From assembly GCA_030037515.1 (NCBI GenBank), contig JASHRE010000758.1, positions 1-5,415 on the forward strand: a stretch of DNA of 5,415 nucleotides, given 5' to 3'. Positions 1-5,415 of this stretch are shown here, one piece after another; the stretch's first letter is position 1; each line of letters starts with the position of its first letter. Below the pieces are notes generated by a model that searched no databases, was not told where the DNA came from, and worked only from the letters and a program-made list of their open reading frames with translations. This DNA comes from Candidatus Sulfotelmatobacter sp. GTDB taxonomy: Bacteria; Acidobacteriota; Terriglobia; Terriglobales; Acidobacteriaceae. The translations under genes were made by a program, and so were the position numbers.

Positions 1-1421
1 GCGGGCCTCGTCTTGGCGATGGGAACAATGTGCTGTGGCAAGACCTTCCATTCGTGCGAAAACGAAGATAAAGGCGTGACCGTGATGTCCTTCATCTTCT
101 CCATGAGCTTTTCGATCTGCAGGCTGGGGGCGGTTGGCGAAGTTAGCAATGCTCCGTATCCGTGGGCTTCCAGCGGAAAACTCAACGTGATCCGACCGGA
201 TTGGTTTTTCTCCGGCTTGAGTTCGACCCCATGGTACAGATCGAAGTAGCGCATGCCAGCTTGAGGCACAAGCTCGATCTGTGGACCGTCCACGTCATAT
301 TCGTTCCGGTTGACAATCGTCCAAACCGTTTGCTCGCCGAGGGGCCATCGACTGGCGAACACACCATAACGCAGCATGGGAGCGAGCGGTTCCCAGCCGC
401 TGCTGATCAGAAAGGGCGCGACTGCACGTTCGATCGTGGCGACCCGCCGCGTAGCTTCGGAATCTCGTGGAGTGATTCCATTCCAGATGCCCCAGATATT
501 TTCCCAGCTTTCCCAACCAACTCCGTTGAAAAATGCAAACTGCAGATCATCGGTTTTGTCTCGATTCCATCGGTCGGAGATGTTCACCATGTGCCGCGGT
601 TCGAGCCACTTGTATTTGTCAACCATGGGCACGAAGGGAAATTGGTACTGGCCCCACGTCATCACATTCCAGGCCAGCGCTTCGTCGGCCGGGCTCATTT
701 CAGGTTCGAATGCGACTGGATGTCCAGTTCTATCGGCTGCAGTCGAGAACGCCAGTGGTACTCCGTCCTGCGTGTCTCCGTTAATTCCGTCGGCGCCAAT
801 TTGTGCCATCAATTGCGCGATGGCAGCGGGCCACGACTTGCCCGGGTCCCTCGTCCCCTGATCCCACATCATCATCGGAAGAAGCACGCGCACGCCGCGG
901 CGGTGGAAATCAGCAATCATCTCCCGCACCCCGTCAACGCCGCCAGGCATGGAGCGGACCATGTCCTGCTGGTTGCGATTGTCAATCCCCAGGTTCGGGT
1001 AAGTGGGCCAAATGAGCACCGCGTCGATGCCGCCGTACCTTCTCTCGAGGTCATCGAGATAACGATCCACGGTGTAGTGACGCGCGACCGGATCGTAGAA
1101 GTAACGGTCCTCGACCATCATTTGGGGCTGGAAGAAACTCGACTGGGTCCACTTGAGCGCAGGAACGTCATAGCGCGATCCCTCATATCCAATGCGGATC
1201 AGCCGCTCATTCCGCCAGTGCGTGATGTCTGCCAGCCAGGCTTCATGTTCATGGGGAGAACAGGCCGTCGATCCGCCTTGCCAGGCGTCCTTGATGACAA
1301 GACACGATGGAGCGGGAATCTGCTGATCTTCGGGCCGATAATGGGAATCTTGCGCGCTGAGCAGGACGCCTCCGGTGAGCAACGGCGCAAGAAACCACAA
1401 GAGGCAGATCCCAATTTTCAT
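1..1421 (-). CDS. Secreted glycoside-hydrolase-like (beta/alpha)8-barrel protein, 3' end missing
   Basis: Reading the minus strand from the ATG at 1421 gives 473 open codons that run off the left edge. Residues 1-23 are a Sec signal peptide (Lys2, a Leu/Trp/Phe-rich core, likely cleavage at LLSA|QDS), so the product is exported. Residues about 40-350 look like a sugar-active barrel: IDAVLIWPTYPN (132-143), DNRNQQDM (147-154), FHRRGVRVLLPMMMWDQG (172-189), GADGINGDTQDG (209-220), WNRDKTDDLQ (285-294) and GWESWENIWGIWNG (302-315). Asp and Glu in these strand ends are candidate catalytic residues, but I cannot assign a nucleophile. Residues about 361-427 resemble a beta-sandwich (TVWTIVNRNEYDVDG), followed by a helical linker. 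From memory, similar acidobacterial proteins continue into a formylglycine-generating-enzyme/SUMF1-like domain; that part would lie outside the window. The start at 1421 is chosen because GGAGGA (1431-1426) lies just upstream. An in-frame ATG at 1433 would overlap that Shine-Dalgarno sequence. Substrate unknown; the gene call is firm, the function is not. Confidence 0.88.
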   Translation of the reverse strand, partial: MKIGICLLWFLAPLLTGGVLLSAQDSHYRPEDQQIPAPSCLVIKDAWQGGSTACSPHEHEAWLADITHWRNERLIRIGYEGSRYDVPALKWTQSSFFQPQMMVEDRYFYDPVARHYTVDRYLDDLERRYGGIDAVLIWPTYPNLGIDNRNQQDMVRSMPGGVDGVREMIADFHRRGVRVLLPMMMWDQGTRDPGKSWPAAIAQLMAQIGADGINGDTQDGVPLAFSTAADRTGHPVAFEPEMSPADEALAWNVMTWGQYQFPFVPMVDKYKWLEPRHMVNISDRWNRDKTDDLQFAFFNGVGWESWENIWGIWNGITPRDSEATRRVATIERAVAPFLISSGWEPLAPMLRYGVFASRWPLGEQTVWTIVNRNEYDVDGPQIELVPQAGMRYFDLYHGVELKPEKNQSGRITLSFPLEAHGYGALLTSPTAPSLQIEKLMEKMKDITVTPLSSFSHEWKVLPQHIVPIAKTRP

Positions 1422-1447
1422 CAATTCCTCCATCTCATAAATTGCGG

Positions 1448-1477
1448 AATATAAAACGTCCCAGGATCGAGGTTCAA
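1448..1477 (-). promoter_or_regulatory. Probable sigma70 promoter of the secreted barrel protein
   Basis: On the minus strand, TTGAAC (1477-1472) and TATATT (1453-1448) are separated by 18 bases, close to the TTGACA/TATAAT consensus (4 of 6 and 5 of 6). Transcription would start near 1441, leaving a leader of about 20 bases that carries the GGAGGA Shine-Dalgarno sequence at 1431-1426 before the ATG at 1421. No operator-like palindrome was seen inside it. Confidence 0.5.
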
Positions 1478-2097
1478 CTTTCAAGGCCCTAAGGGAGCAA
1501 GTAAATGGGGGCATCAGCGCAGGTCCGCAAGATTGCGCTCGACCCCCGGCATGAATGTGCCGCCGTTCAACTCAACCCCCGTTGCTCGCGCCGTCTGCTA
1601 CGACGGGTGGCGCGCAGAGACCCCCGGCTTTCAAGATATGGCTGCGTGGCGAAGTTGGCAATTCAGTCTCAGGGGTGAACGTGGGGAATTGCCGGAACCG
1701 GTGATCGCCCGATGCGACAGTTGGAACCGGTCTCCGCAGGGCGAATGCGGTCATGGGACGCGCATTTATAGAGGCCGAAGATCCCGGACGGGGACGCCGC
1801 GCGAGTTACCTGGAGCCTCTTCGAGCCGCACTTCGGCGGCTGACAGTTGGCTCCGGCGCCAGCATCGCAGCGGTACGCCTGAGCCAGTCGGATGTTCTAT
1901 GGAAATCCGGCGAACTTTGCCGCTCTGGCCGCGACCGGATGGCAGTAGCGGAGCTGGCCTGCCTCGTTCCCGGCGTGGACGTCGTCTCGGATCGAACCCG
2001 ATGCGAGCTTGCCGATTGAACGACGGATCTCGCTGACCGCTTTGCCGGGCAGGCATGGGGAGAATGACCGCGGATAGGCGGGGCTGGCCTGTCCTAT

Positions 2098-2373
2098 GTG
2101 GTTTCGATCGGGCTCTTAGTGGGAGGAATCTTTTCGAGAAACGCGAGCGCTGCCTACGCTTTGAATCATGTTCAAGCGCTGCGGGTGATGAGTTCAGAGA
2201 ACACTAACCTCATCGGCATGCTCGTTGTGGGGTTAGCGATGGTCGGCCATGCCTTGCTCTACCGCCCGCGATTGGTCAGGGGATTGGCATTCCTGCGGGC
2301 TACACCACGGTCTCTCTCAGCCACGCCAACGTTTACAGCCTTTCCTCAGGCGTCGCCGTATTTTCACGACTAA
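2098..2373 (+). CDS. Doubtful short frame with two membrane-like segments, possibly a gene remnant
   Basis: This 91-codon frame starts with GTG and is open back to a TGA at 2065-2067. It contains two hydrophobic stretches, VVSIGLLVGGIF near its start and LIGMLVVGLAMVGHALLY around residues 38-55. The second ends in a basic RPRLVRG, the pattern of a membrane helix followed by positive cytoplasmic residues. After about position 2280 the hydrophobic character is lost and the frame turns Thr/Pro/Ser-rich. The +1 frame then stays open to a TGA at 2484-2486 (ending KRLLRGKKQVGV), which would suit a frameshifted membrane protein. There is no convincing Shine-Dalgarno site and no family match. It could equally be a chance frame; treat it as a candidate pseudogene of a small membrane protein. 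Confidence 0.2.
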   Translation: MVSIGLLVGGIFSRNASAAYALNHVQALRVMSSENTNLIGMLVVGLAMVGHALLYRPRLVRGLAFLRATPRSLSATPTFTAFPQASPYFHD

Positions 2374-2588
2374 TGGCGGCCCTTCGGCAGCACGCCCAAC
2401 ATCTCGGGAGAGCCTCCGAAGATATGCGCATGGTCGAAGAGACCGACAAGCGCCTGCTCAGGGGTAAGAAGCAAGTCGGTGTCTGAGAATCCAGCGCAAC
2501 CCTCTCCCGTGTAGGCTCCTCGCTCAAGGATCGCGGCCCGCACTTCAATTCCGGTCTGAAACTCGGTGTCTTGAGGTAAGAGACCAAT
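2370..2588 (-). pseudogene. Protein-like 72-residue fragment without a start codon, family unknown
   Basis: On the minus strand, between an in-frame TGA (2591-2589) and a TAG (2372-2370), lies a 72-codon frame whose composition is much more like a folded protein than its surroundings. It reads TGIEVRAAILERGAYTGEGC, then GFSDTDLLLTPEQALVGLF and DHAHIFGGSPEMLGVLPKGRH in order, with balanced charged, hydrophobic and glycine residues. It has no ATG or GTG near its beginning and no ribosome-binding site, so if real it is the 3' part of a broken gene. The neighbouring minus frame upstream (2626 to about 2575, containing HFKVRNRELVSYL) could be its displaced front half after a one-base slip. I do not recognise the family. 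An overlapping plus-strand frame (about 2280-2486) is also open, so only one of the two can be genuine. Confidence 0.25.
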
Positions 2589-2792
2589 TCACGGTTACGG
2601 ACCTTAAAGTGTGCTTGCCCGGGCAACGATGTTGGTTGCCGGTCTTACTCCCACTTAGCCAAATCGATTCCGTTGGGGCGATCTGGTTGGCGACTTCGAC
2701 TTCCACTAATGTTGCTTATCAGGGCATTTGCCTAAATCAGCAGTCGCCGAATCTATCTATAGATCTGAACCATATGGAAATTCGACTACTCC

Positions 2793-2814
2793 TGATACAA
2801 TCCAAAGAAAGGAG
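2793..2814 (+). promoter_or_regulatory. Possible extended -10 element and strong Shine-Dalgarno site of the small basic protein gene
   Basis: TGATACAAT at 2793-2801 matches an extended -10 element (TGnTATAAT, one mismatch in the hexamer). No good -35 hexamer lies 16-18 bases upstream, which is common for extended -10 promoters. AAAGGAGA at 2808-2814 (with 2807) is a near-perfect ribosome-binding site, six bases before the ATG at 2821, and fixes the start. The leader would be only about 13 bases, so the transcript might instead start further upstream. A perfect palindrome ATCTATAGAT sits at 2755-2764. Confidence 0.35.
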
Positions 2815-2820
2815 ATATTG

Positions 2821-3180
2821 ATGGCTAACCTAGATACGATCGTACAACAGTTGAAAAGAGAGCGGGAGCAGGCTGCAAAGGCAGTGCGGCAGCTTGATAC
2901 CGCTCTCTCTGCTTTAAGTAGCAGTTCGTCCGGTGTGTCCCAGAAACGTGGCAACAGGTTATCCCTGGCAGCCAGAGCGAGAATCGCGGCTGCCCAGAGA
3001 GCACGGTGGGCAAAGGTTCGTACCAACAACGGACAAAAACGGAGCTCGGCGCAGAAACAGAACGTAGTGCCTATATCCAAGAAGAGGTCGACTTTATCTG
3101 CTGCGGCTCGGAAAAAGATAGCTGCCGCCCAAAGAGCCAGATGGGCGAAGATCAAGGCGGCGCAAAAGAAGTCTGCCTAG
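2821..3180 (+). CDS. Small, highly basic protein with two AQRARWAK repeats (putative nucleic-acid-binding)
   Basis: The gene encodes 119 residues. Residues 4-32 form a charged, Leu-spaced helix (LDTIVQQLKREREQ... VRQLDTALSAL), a likely coiled-coil or dimer segment. A Ser-rich hinge (33-40) follows. Two 21-residue basic repeats, at 47-67 and 92-112, share the identical core IAAAQRARWAK. They are joined by a Lys/Arg/Gln/Asn linker, and the tail is Lys-rich. I count 29 Lys+Arg against 4 Asp+Glu, with no Cys, His, Phe or Tyr and one Trp in each repeat, so binding to DNA or RNA is the natural inference. The repeat loosely recalls short modular DNA-binding helices such as NUMOD motifs, but I cannot assign it. 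Similar helix-plus-AQRARWAK proteins occur, to my memory, in Acidobacteriota as hypothetical proteins. The ATG at 2821 is chosen over one at 2728 because AAAGGAGA precedes it and the upstream extension is not protein-like. A terminator follows the stop, so the gene stands alone. Confidence 0.9.
   Translation: MANLDTIVQQLKREREQAAKAVRQLDTALSALSSSSSGVSQKRGNRLSLAARARIAAAQRARWAKVRTNNGQKRSSAQKQNVVPISKKRSTLSAAARKKIAAAQRARWAKIKAAQKKSA
2959..3156 (+). repeat. Coding tandem repeat: two 21-codon basic modules
   Basis: Module 1 is at 2959-3021 and module 2 at 3094-3156, 135 bases (45 codons) apart. The 11-residue core IAAAQRARWAK is identical in both, yet the 33 bases encoding it differ at 8 positions, all synonymous (for example cag/caa, gca/gcc, cgg/aga). 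The protein repeat is therefore old and held by selection, not a recent duplication. Confidence 0.85.
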
Positions 3181-3194
3181 GAAGAAACATAAGA

Positions 3195-3239
3195 GACCTC
3201 GCTGTACCATTATCGATATGGCGAGGTCGAATTGTTTTT
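3195..3239 (+). terminator. Intrinsic terminator after the small basic protein gene
   Basis: GACCTCGC (3195-3202) pairs perfectly with GCGAGGTC (3221-3228). The stem can extend inward by four more pairs, two of them G-T (3203-3206 with 3217-3220). A T-rich run, TTGTTTTT at 3232-3239, follows three bases later. It begins 15 bases after the stop codon at 3178-3180, which marks the small gene as a single-gene transcript insulated from the GH28 gene downstream. Confidence 0.8.
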
Positions 3240-3387
3240 CGGACCACTATTCGTTTCAGCTCGTCGACCCCCGGCGGTGAAGCACATACCGTTAGTGATT
3301 ACGCTCGCCATACTACCTCGCCAAACTGCCTCGGCTCATTTTTTCCCAGCCGCCACCGATTTCTATAGGGTCGAGAATGTGAGACTC

Positions 3388-3415
3388 CGATCCGGGATCG
3401 ACGACGTGTTATAAC
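3388..3415 (+). promoter_or_regulatory. Candidate promoter and operator of the GH28 gene
   Basis: TGTTATAAC at 3407-3415 fits an extended -10 element (TGnTATAAT with one mismatch). It lies 41 bases before the GH28 start codon. Immediately upstream, CGATCC-G-GGATCG at 3388-3400 is a perfect inverted repeat of six-base half-sites around one central base, covering the -35/spacer region where a repressor could block polymerase. No clear -35 hexamer is present. Both elements are inferred from pattern alone. Confidence 0.3.
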
Positions 3416-3456
3416 AACCCAGGATATTTCCACTCTAGAGACATCGAAGAATCCGC

Positions 3457-5052
3457 ATGTTCTTCAATAAGACGGCACGACGGAATTTCATCAAAACCGG
3501 TTTGAGCCTTTCTGGCGTTGCGCTGGGAGTAGGAGCCAAGGCGCGCACGACTGCTGCCGAGACGTCGGCTTCTCCACGAAGTGAGTTTGACGTGATGGCG
3601 TTCGGAGCCAAAGGTGATGGTGCCACGCTCGACACGGAAGCCATTAATCGCGCCATTGCAGCATCCGCCACCGCTGGGGGTGGTACCGTCCGATTCCCGC
3701 CTGGGAATTATCTTTCTTATTCCATTCACTTAAAGAGTAACGTCCACATTTGTCTCAGTCCTGGTGCGACCATCATCGCCGCAGGTTCACCCACGACCGA
3801 AAGCAATCAAGCATACGACCCTGCCGAGCCGAATAGCTGGGACAAATATCAGGACTTCGGCCACAGTCACTGGCATAACAGTTTGATCTGGGGTGAAGGC
3901 ATTCAAAACGTATCCATTTTTGGTTCCGGGCTCATCTGGGGCAAAGGGCTGAGCCATGGCGAGGGAGATACGGTCCTGCCTGAGGGCGTCGGCAATAAAG
4001 CGGTCAGCCTTAAGAATTGCCACAACGTCACGCTCCGCGATCTCTCAATTCTGCACGGAGGACATTTCGGTATCCTGGCGACCGGGGTCGACAATTTCAC
4101 GATCGACAATGTGCTGATCGATACAAACCGAGATGGTATCGACATCGACTGCTGCCGTAACGTGCGCATCTCTAATTGCAGCGTAAATTCCCCTTGGGAT
4201 GATGGTATCTGCCTGAAAAGCTCGTATGGGCTCGGCTGGGCACGATTCACCGAGCATGTCGCCATCACGAACTGCTATGTCACCGGCGGCTATGAAGAGG
4301 GCACGCTGCTGAACGGGACGTACAAGCCATTCAGTTCTGATTCCAAGGTATCTCGGACGGGCAGGATCAAGTTTGGAACCGAATCGAACGGAGGTTTCCG
4401 CAACATCACAATTTCCAACTGCGTGATCGACAACTGCCGCGGTATGGCTCTGGAGTCGGTTGACGGCGCACTACTCGAAGATGTGTCCATCAGCAATATC
4501 ACCATGCGCGATATTGTCGACGTTCCGTTCTTTATTCGGCTAGGTAGCCGCATGCGCGGCCCTGAGGGAGTTCCTGTAGGTGAGATTCGACGCATCAACA
4601 TTAGTAACATTCTCGTTTCAAATTGTGCTTCTCGCCAGGCCTCGATTATCACCGGTATTCCGGGTCATTACATCGAGGATTTGAAGCTGAGCAACATTCT
4701 TGTCGTGCATAGGGGAGGTGGTAGCAGGGAAGACGCGGCCGTTGAGCCGGCCGAGTCCGAGAACGCTTATCCCGAGCCCAATCGCTTCGGCCGCATGCCG
4801 GGGCACGCATTCTATATCCGTCACGTAAAGAACATCGACATGCGCGACGTCCAAGTCCGCTACATGAGCGAAGATGTGCGTCCGGGGCTGGTTCTGGAAG
4901 ATGTCGCAGGCGCGGACTTCGCTCACATCAAGATTCAGCATTCGACCGGAATTCCGACCTTTGTGTTGCGGAACGTCGCAGATTTCAATTTATATGAGTG
5001 TTGGCCCTTGGCCGATGTGCATCTGAAAAAAGTAAAGGAACAAGCGCTTTAG
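3457..5052 (+). CDS. Tat-exported glycoside hydrolase family 28 (polygalacturonase-like) protein
   Basis: The 531-residue protein is complete. Residues 1-36 are a twin-arginine signal (TARRNFIKTG at 6-15, then a mild hydrophobic core), so it is predicted to be exported folded; this motif fixes the start at 3457 despite a weak ribosome-binding site. FDVMAFGAKGDG (44-55) with TEAINRAI is the usual N-terminal cap of pectin-active right-handed beta-helix enzymes. Repeated rungs follow: NVSIFGSGLIWG, NVTLRDLSI, NFTIDNVLID, NVRISNCSV, HVAITNCYV and NITISNCVI. NRDGIDID (224-231, Asp226) and SPWDDG (245-250, Asp248 and Asp249) supply the three acidic residues of the GH28 active site (inverting hydrolysis of galacturonan-type bonds). 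The usual GHG and RIK motifs are altered: GRIKFGTESNGG (302-313) occupies the GHG rung and GMALESVDG (329-337) the RIK rung. About 100 further C-terminal residues are helix-rung-like. Substrate may therefore be a modified or non-galacturonan pectic glycan. The preceding terminator and the lack of a close partner suggest a single-gene unit. Confidence 0.95.
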   Translation: MFFNKTARRNFIKTGLSLSGVALGVGAKARTTAAETSASPRSEFDVMAFGAKGDGATLDTEAINRAIAASATAGGGTVRFPPGNYLSYSIHLKSNVHICLSPGATIIAAGSPTTESNQAYDPAEPNSWDKYQDFGHSHWHNSLIWGEGIQNVSIFGSGLIWGKGLSHGEGDTVLPEGVGNKAVSLKNCHNVTLRDLSILHGGHFGILATGVDNFTIDNVLIDTNRDGIDIDCCRNVRISNCSVNSPWDDGICLKSSYGLGWARFTEHVAITNCYVTGGYEEGTLLNGTYKPFSSDSKVSRTGRIKFGTESNGGFRNITISNCVIDNCRGMALESVDGALLEDVSISNITMRDIVDVPFFIRLGSRMRGPEGVPVGEIRRINISNILVSNCASRQASIITGIPGHYIEDLKLSNILVVHRGGGSREDAAVEPAESENAYPEPNRFGRMPGHAFYIRHVKNIDMRDVQVRYMSEDVRPGLVLEDVAGADFAHIKIQHSTGIPTFVLRNVADFNLYECWPLADVHLKKVKEQAL

Positions 5053-5118
5053 CCGGGCCCGCTGTTGGGTCACACGAGCGGCGGGGACTCGACGGTGATG
5101 ACCGTCCAATCCGCATGA

Positions 5119-5247
5119 TCGTTCCAAGTCATTCGCCGCCGCTTTGCCGAAAAACTCGGATTGACATCACGGGCAGCTGTCGCGCGATATGCTTTGAAAG
5201 CCGGCCTTCTCAGCACGGAAAAGTTCAGCTTGCCCGAACCAGACTAG
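5119..5247 (+). pseudogene. C-terminal remnant of a LuxR/NarL-type helix-turn-helix regulator
   Basis: A 42-codon frame, bounded by TGA (5116-5118) and TAG (5245-5247), reads VIRRRFAEKLGLTSRAAVARYALKAGLL before a short tail. This is the hallmark end of the LuxR-type DNA-binding domain: the recognition-helix exit, then K-L-G-x-x-S-R-x-x-[AV] and the last helix, as in NarL/FixJ response regulators. The receiver domain and the first helices of the binding domain are absent; only 66 bases separate this frame from the GH28 stop codon. In that gap the frame reads TVMTVQSA then TGA, where TVQ may be a trace of the recognition helix followed by a small indel. There is no start codon or ribosome-binding site, so it is a decayed tail rather than a working gene. 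Its presence suggests a deletion or rearrangement brought GH28 next to a former regulator gene. Confidence 0.6.
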
Positions 5248-5415
5248 AGGGCTCTGCGAGACATCGGGGGTGCGCCGTATTGCGGACTCGCGCGCGGTGA
5301 TTTCCGACTGTTCTTCCATTCGTTTCAGGTCCCTTGCCACTCTCGCCCCCTCAAAGGCGCATGGTCGAACTATCTTCCCAAATTCTCTCGACCGATGACG
5401 TCACAGAATTCAAAT
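5248..5415. other. Right-edge sequence with no recognisable gene
   Basis: Short frames on both strands stay open but match nothing I know. A plus-strand ATG at 5361 begins a frame reading MVELSSQILSTDDVTEFK to the window edge. It could be the start of a gene but has only an AAAGG three bases upstream, and cannot be judged from 18 codons. Confidence 0.4.

Larger units (their letters stand above)
1486..2720. other. 1.2-kb stretch with no intact recognisable gene
   Basis: No frame here matches a family I recognise. Several frames stay open on both strands (for example plus 1533-2036, plus 1753-2019, minus 1766-2056), but they are Arg/Ser/Pro/Gly-rich in the way GC-rich non-coding DNA often is, overlap each other, and lack good ribosome-binding sites. 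Small repeats are visible: GGAACCGGT at 1694-1702 and 1723-1731, GACAGTTGG at 1716-1724 and 1842-1850, and an 8-base inverted pair GGCAATTC (1657-1664) / GAATTGCC (1686-1693). A longer hairpin could form between 2047-2054 and 2087-2094 (one G-T pair, 32-base loop). The part from about 2070 to 2590 has the most protein-like frames, described separately. The simplest reading is a graveyard of decayed genes between two divergent units, but a diverged unknown gene cannot be excluded. Confidence 0.5.

Noticed and set aside
162..1454. A 430-codon plus-strand open frame across most of the left third
   Set aside because: It lies antisense to the secreted barrel gene, which has a signal peptide, ribosome-binding site, promoter and coherent enzyme-like motifs. 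The plus frame is His/Arg/Pro-rich with no recognisable domain, so it is a mirror frame.
1657..1693. Inverted repeat GGCAATTC / GAATTGCC as a mobile-element end or terminator
   Set aside because: Only eight pairs with a 21-base loop, no T tract, no transposase and no target-site duplication were visible.
1986..2005. A tRNA-like T-arm on the minus strand (CGGGTTCGATCC)
   Set aside because: The loop matches TTCGATC, but the flanking bases form only three of five stem pairs and no acceptor, D or anticodon arms could be found nearby.
2728..2820. Upstream ATG extending the small basic protein by 31 residues
   Set aside because: The extension has no ribosome-binding site and an unrelated composition, while the ATG at 2821 has AAAGGAGA at ideal spacing.
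5054..5081. GC-rich palindromes after the GH28 stop as a terminator
   Set aside because: CGGGCCCG and a CCGCT/AGCGG pair are present, but the stems are short and no T-run follows.
5159..5400. Minus-strand frame open for about 80 codons at the right edge
   Set aside because: It has no suitable start or ribosome-binding site, overlaps the LuxR-type remnant on the opposite strand, and resembles no family I know.

Overview
The window reads as genomic DNA from a plant-polysaccharide-degrading bacterium, most likely an Acidobacteriota (Terriglobia-type) member. This taxonomic call is inferred from family resemblance, not from a search. It rests on the small basic protein with repeated AQRARWAK blocks, the Tat-exported GH28-like enzyme with the GHFGILATGVDN / SPWDDGICLKS / GTESNGGFRNITISNC signature, and the secreted barrel protein carrying IWPTYPN...DNRNQ and WNRDKTDDLQ.

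Layout. Positions 1-1421 (minus strand) hold the N-terminal 473 codons of a Sec-secreted, glycoside-hydrolase-like protein that runs off the left edge; a good sigma70-type promoter lies just upstream of it. Positions about 1486-2720 contain no convincing intact gene. They hold only unassignable or decayed frames, including a short two-membrane-segment frame (plus) and a 72-residue protein-like frame (minus). Positions 2821-3180 (plus) encode a 119-residue, very basic protein with an N-terminal helix and two copies of a DNA-binding-like motif, followed by an intrinsic terminator at 3195-3239. Positions 3457-5052 (plus) encode a complete Tat-targeted GH28 pectinase-family protein. Positions 5119-5247 hold the C-terminal remnant of a LuxR/NarL-type helix-turn-helix regulator that has lost its front part.

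How the genes may work together. The two large genes both encode exported carbohydrate-active proteins and point away from each other around the 2.0 kb middle section, so they are separate transcription units. They could serve the same substrate class (pectin or rhamnogalacturonan-like plant cell-wall glycans), but the sequence does not prove that. The small basic protein is an independent, monocistronic unit, probably nucleic-acid-binding, and is the least understood intact gene here. No CRISPR array, rRNA, tRNA, complete mobile element or obvious defence system was seen.
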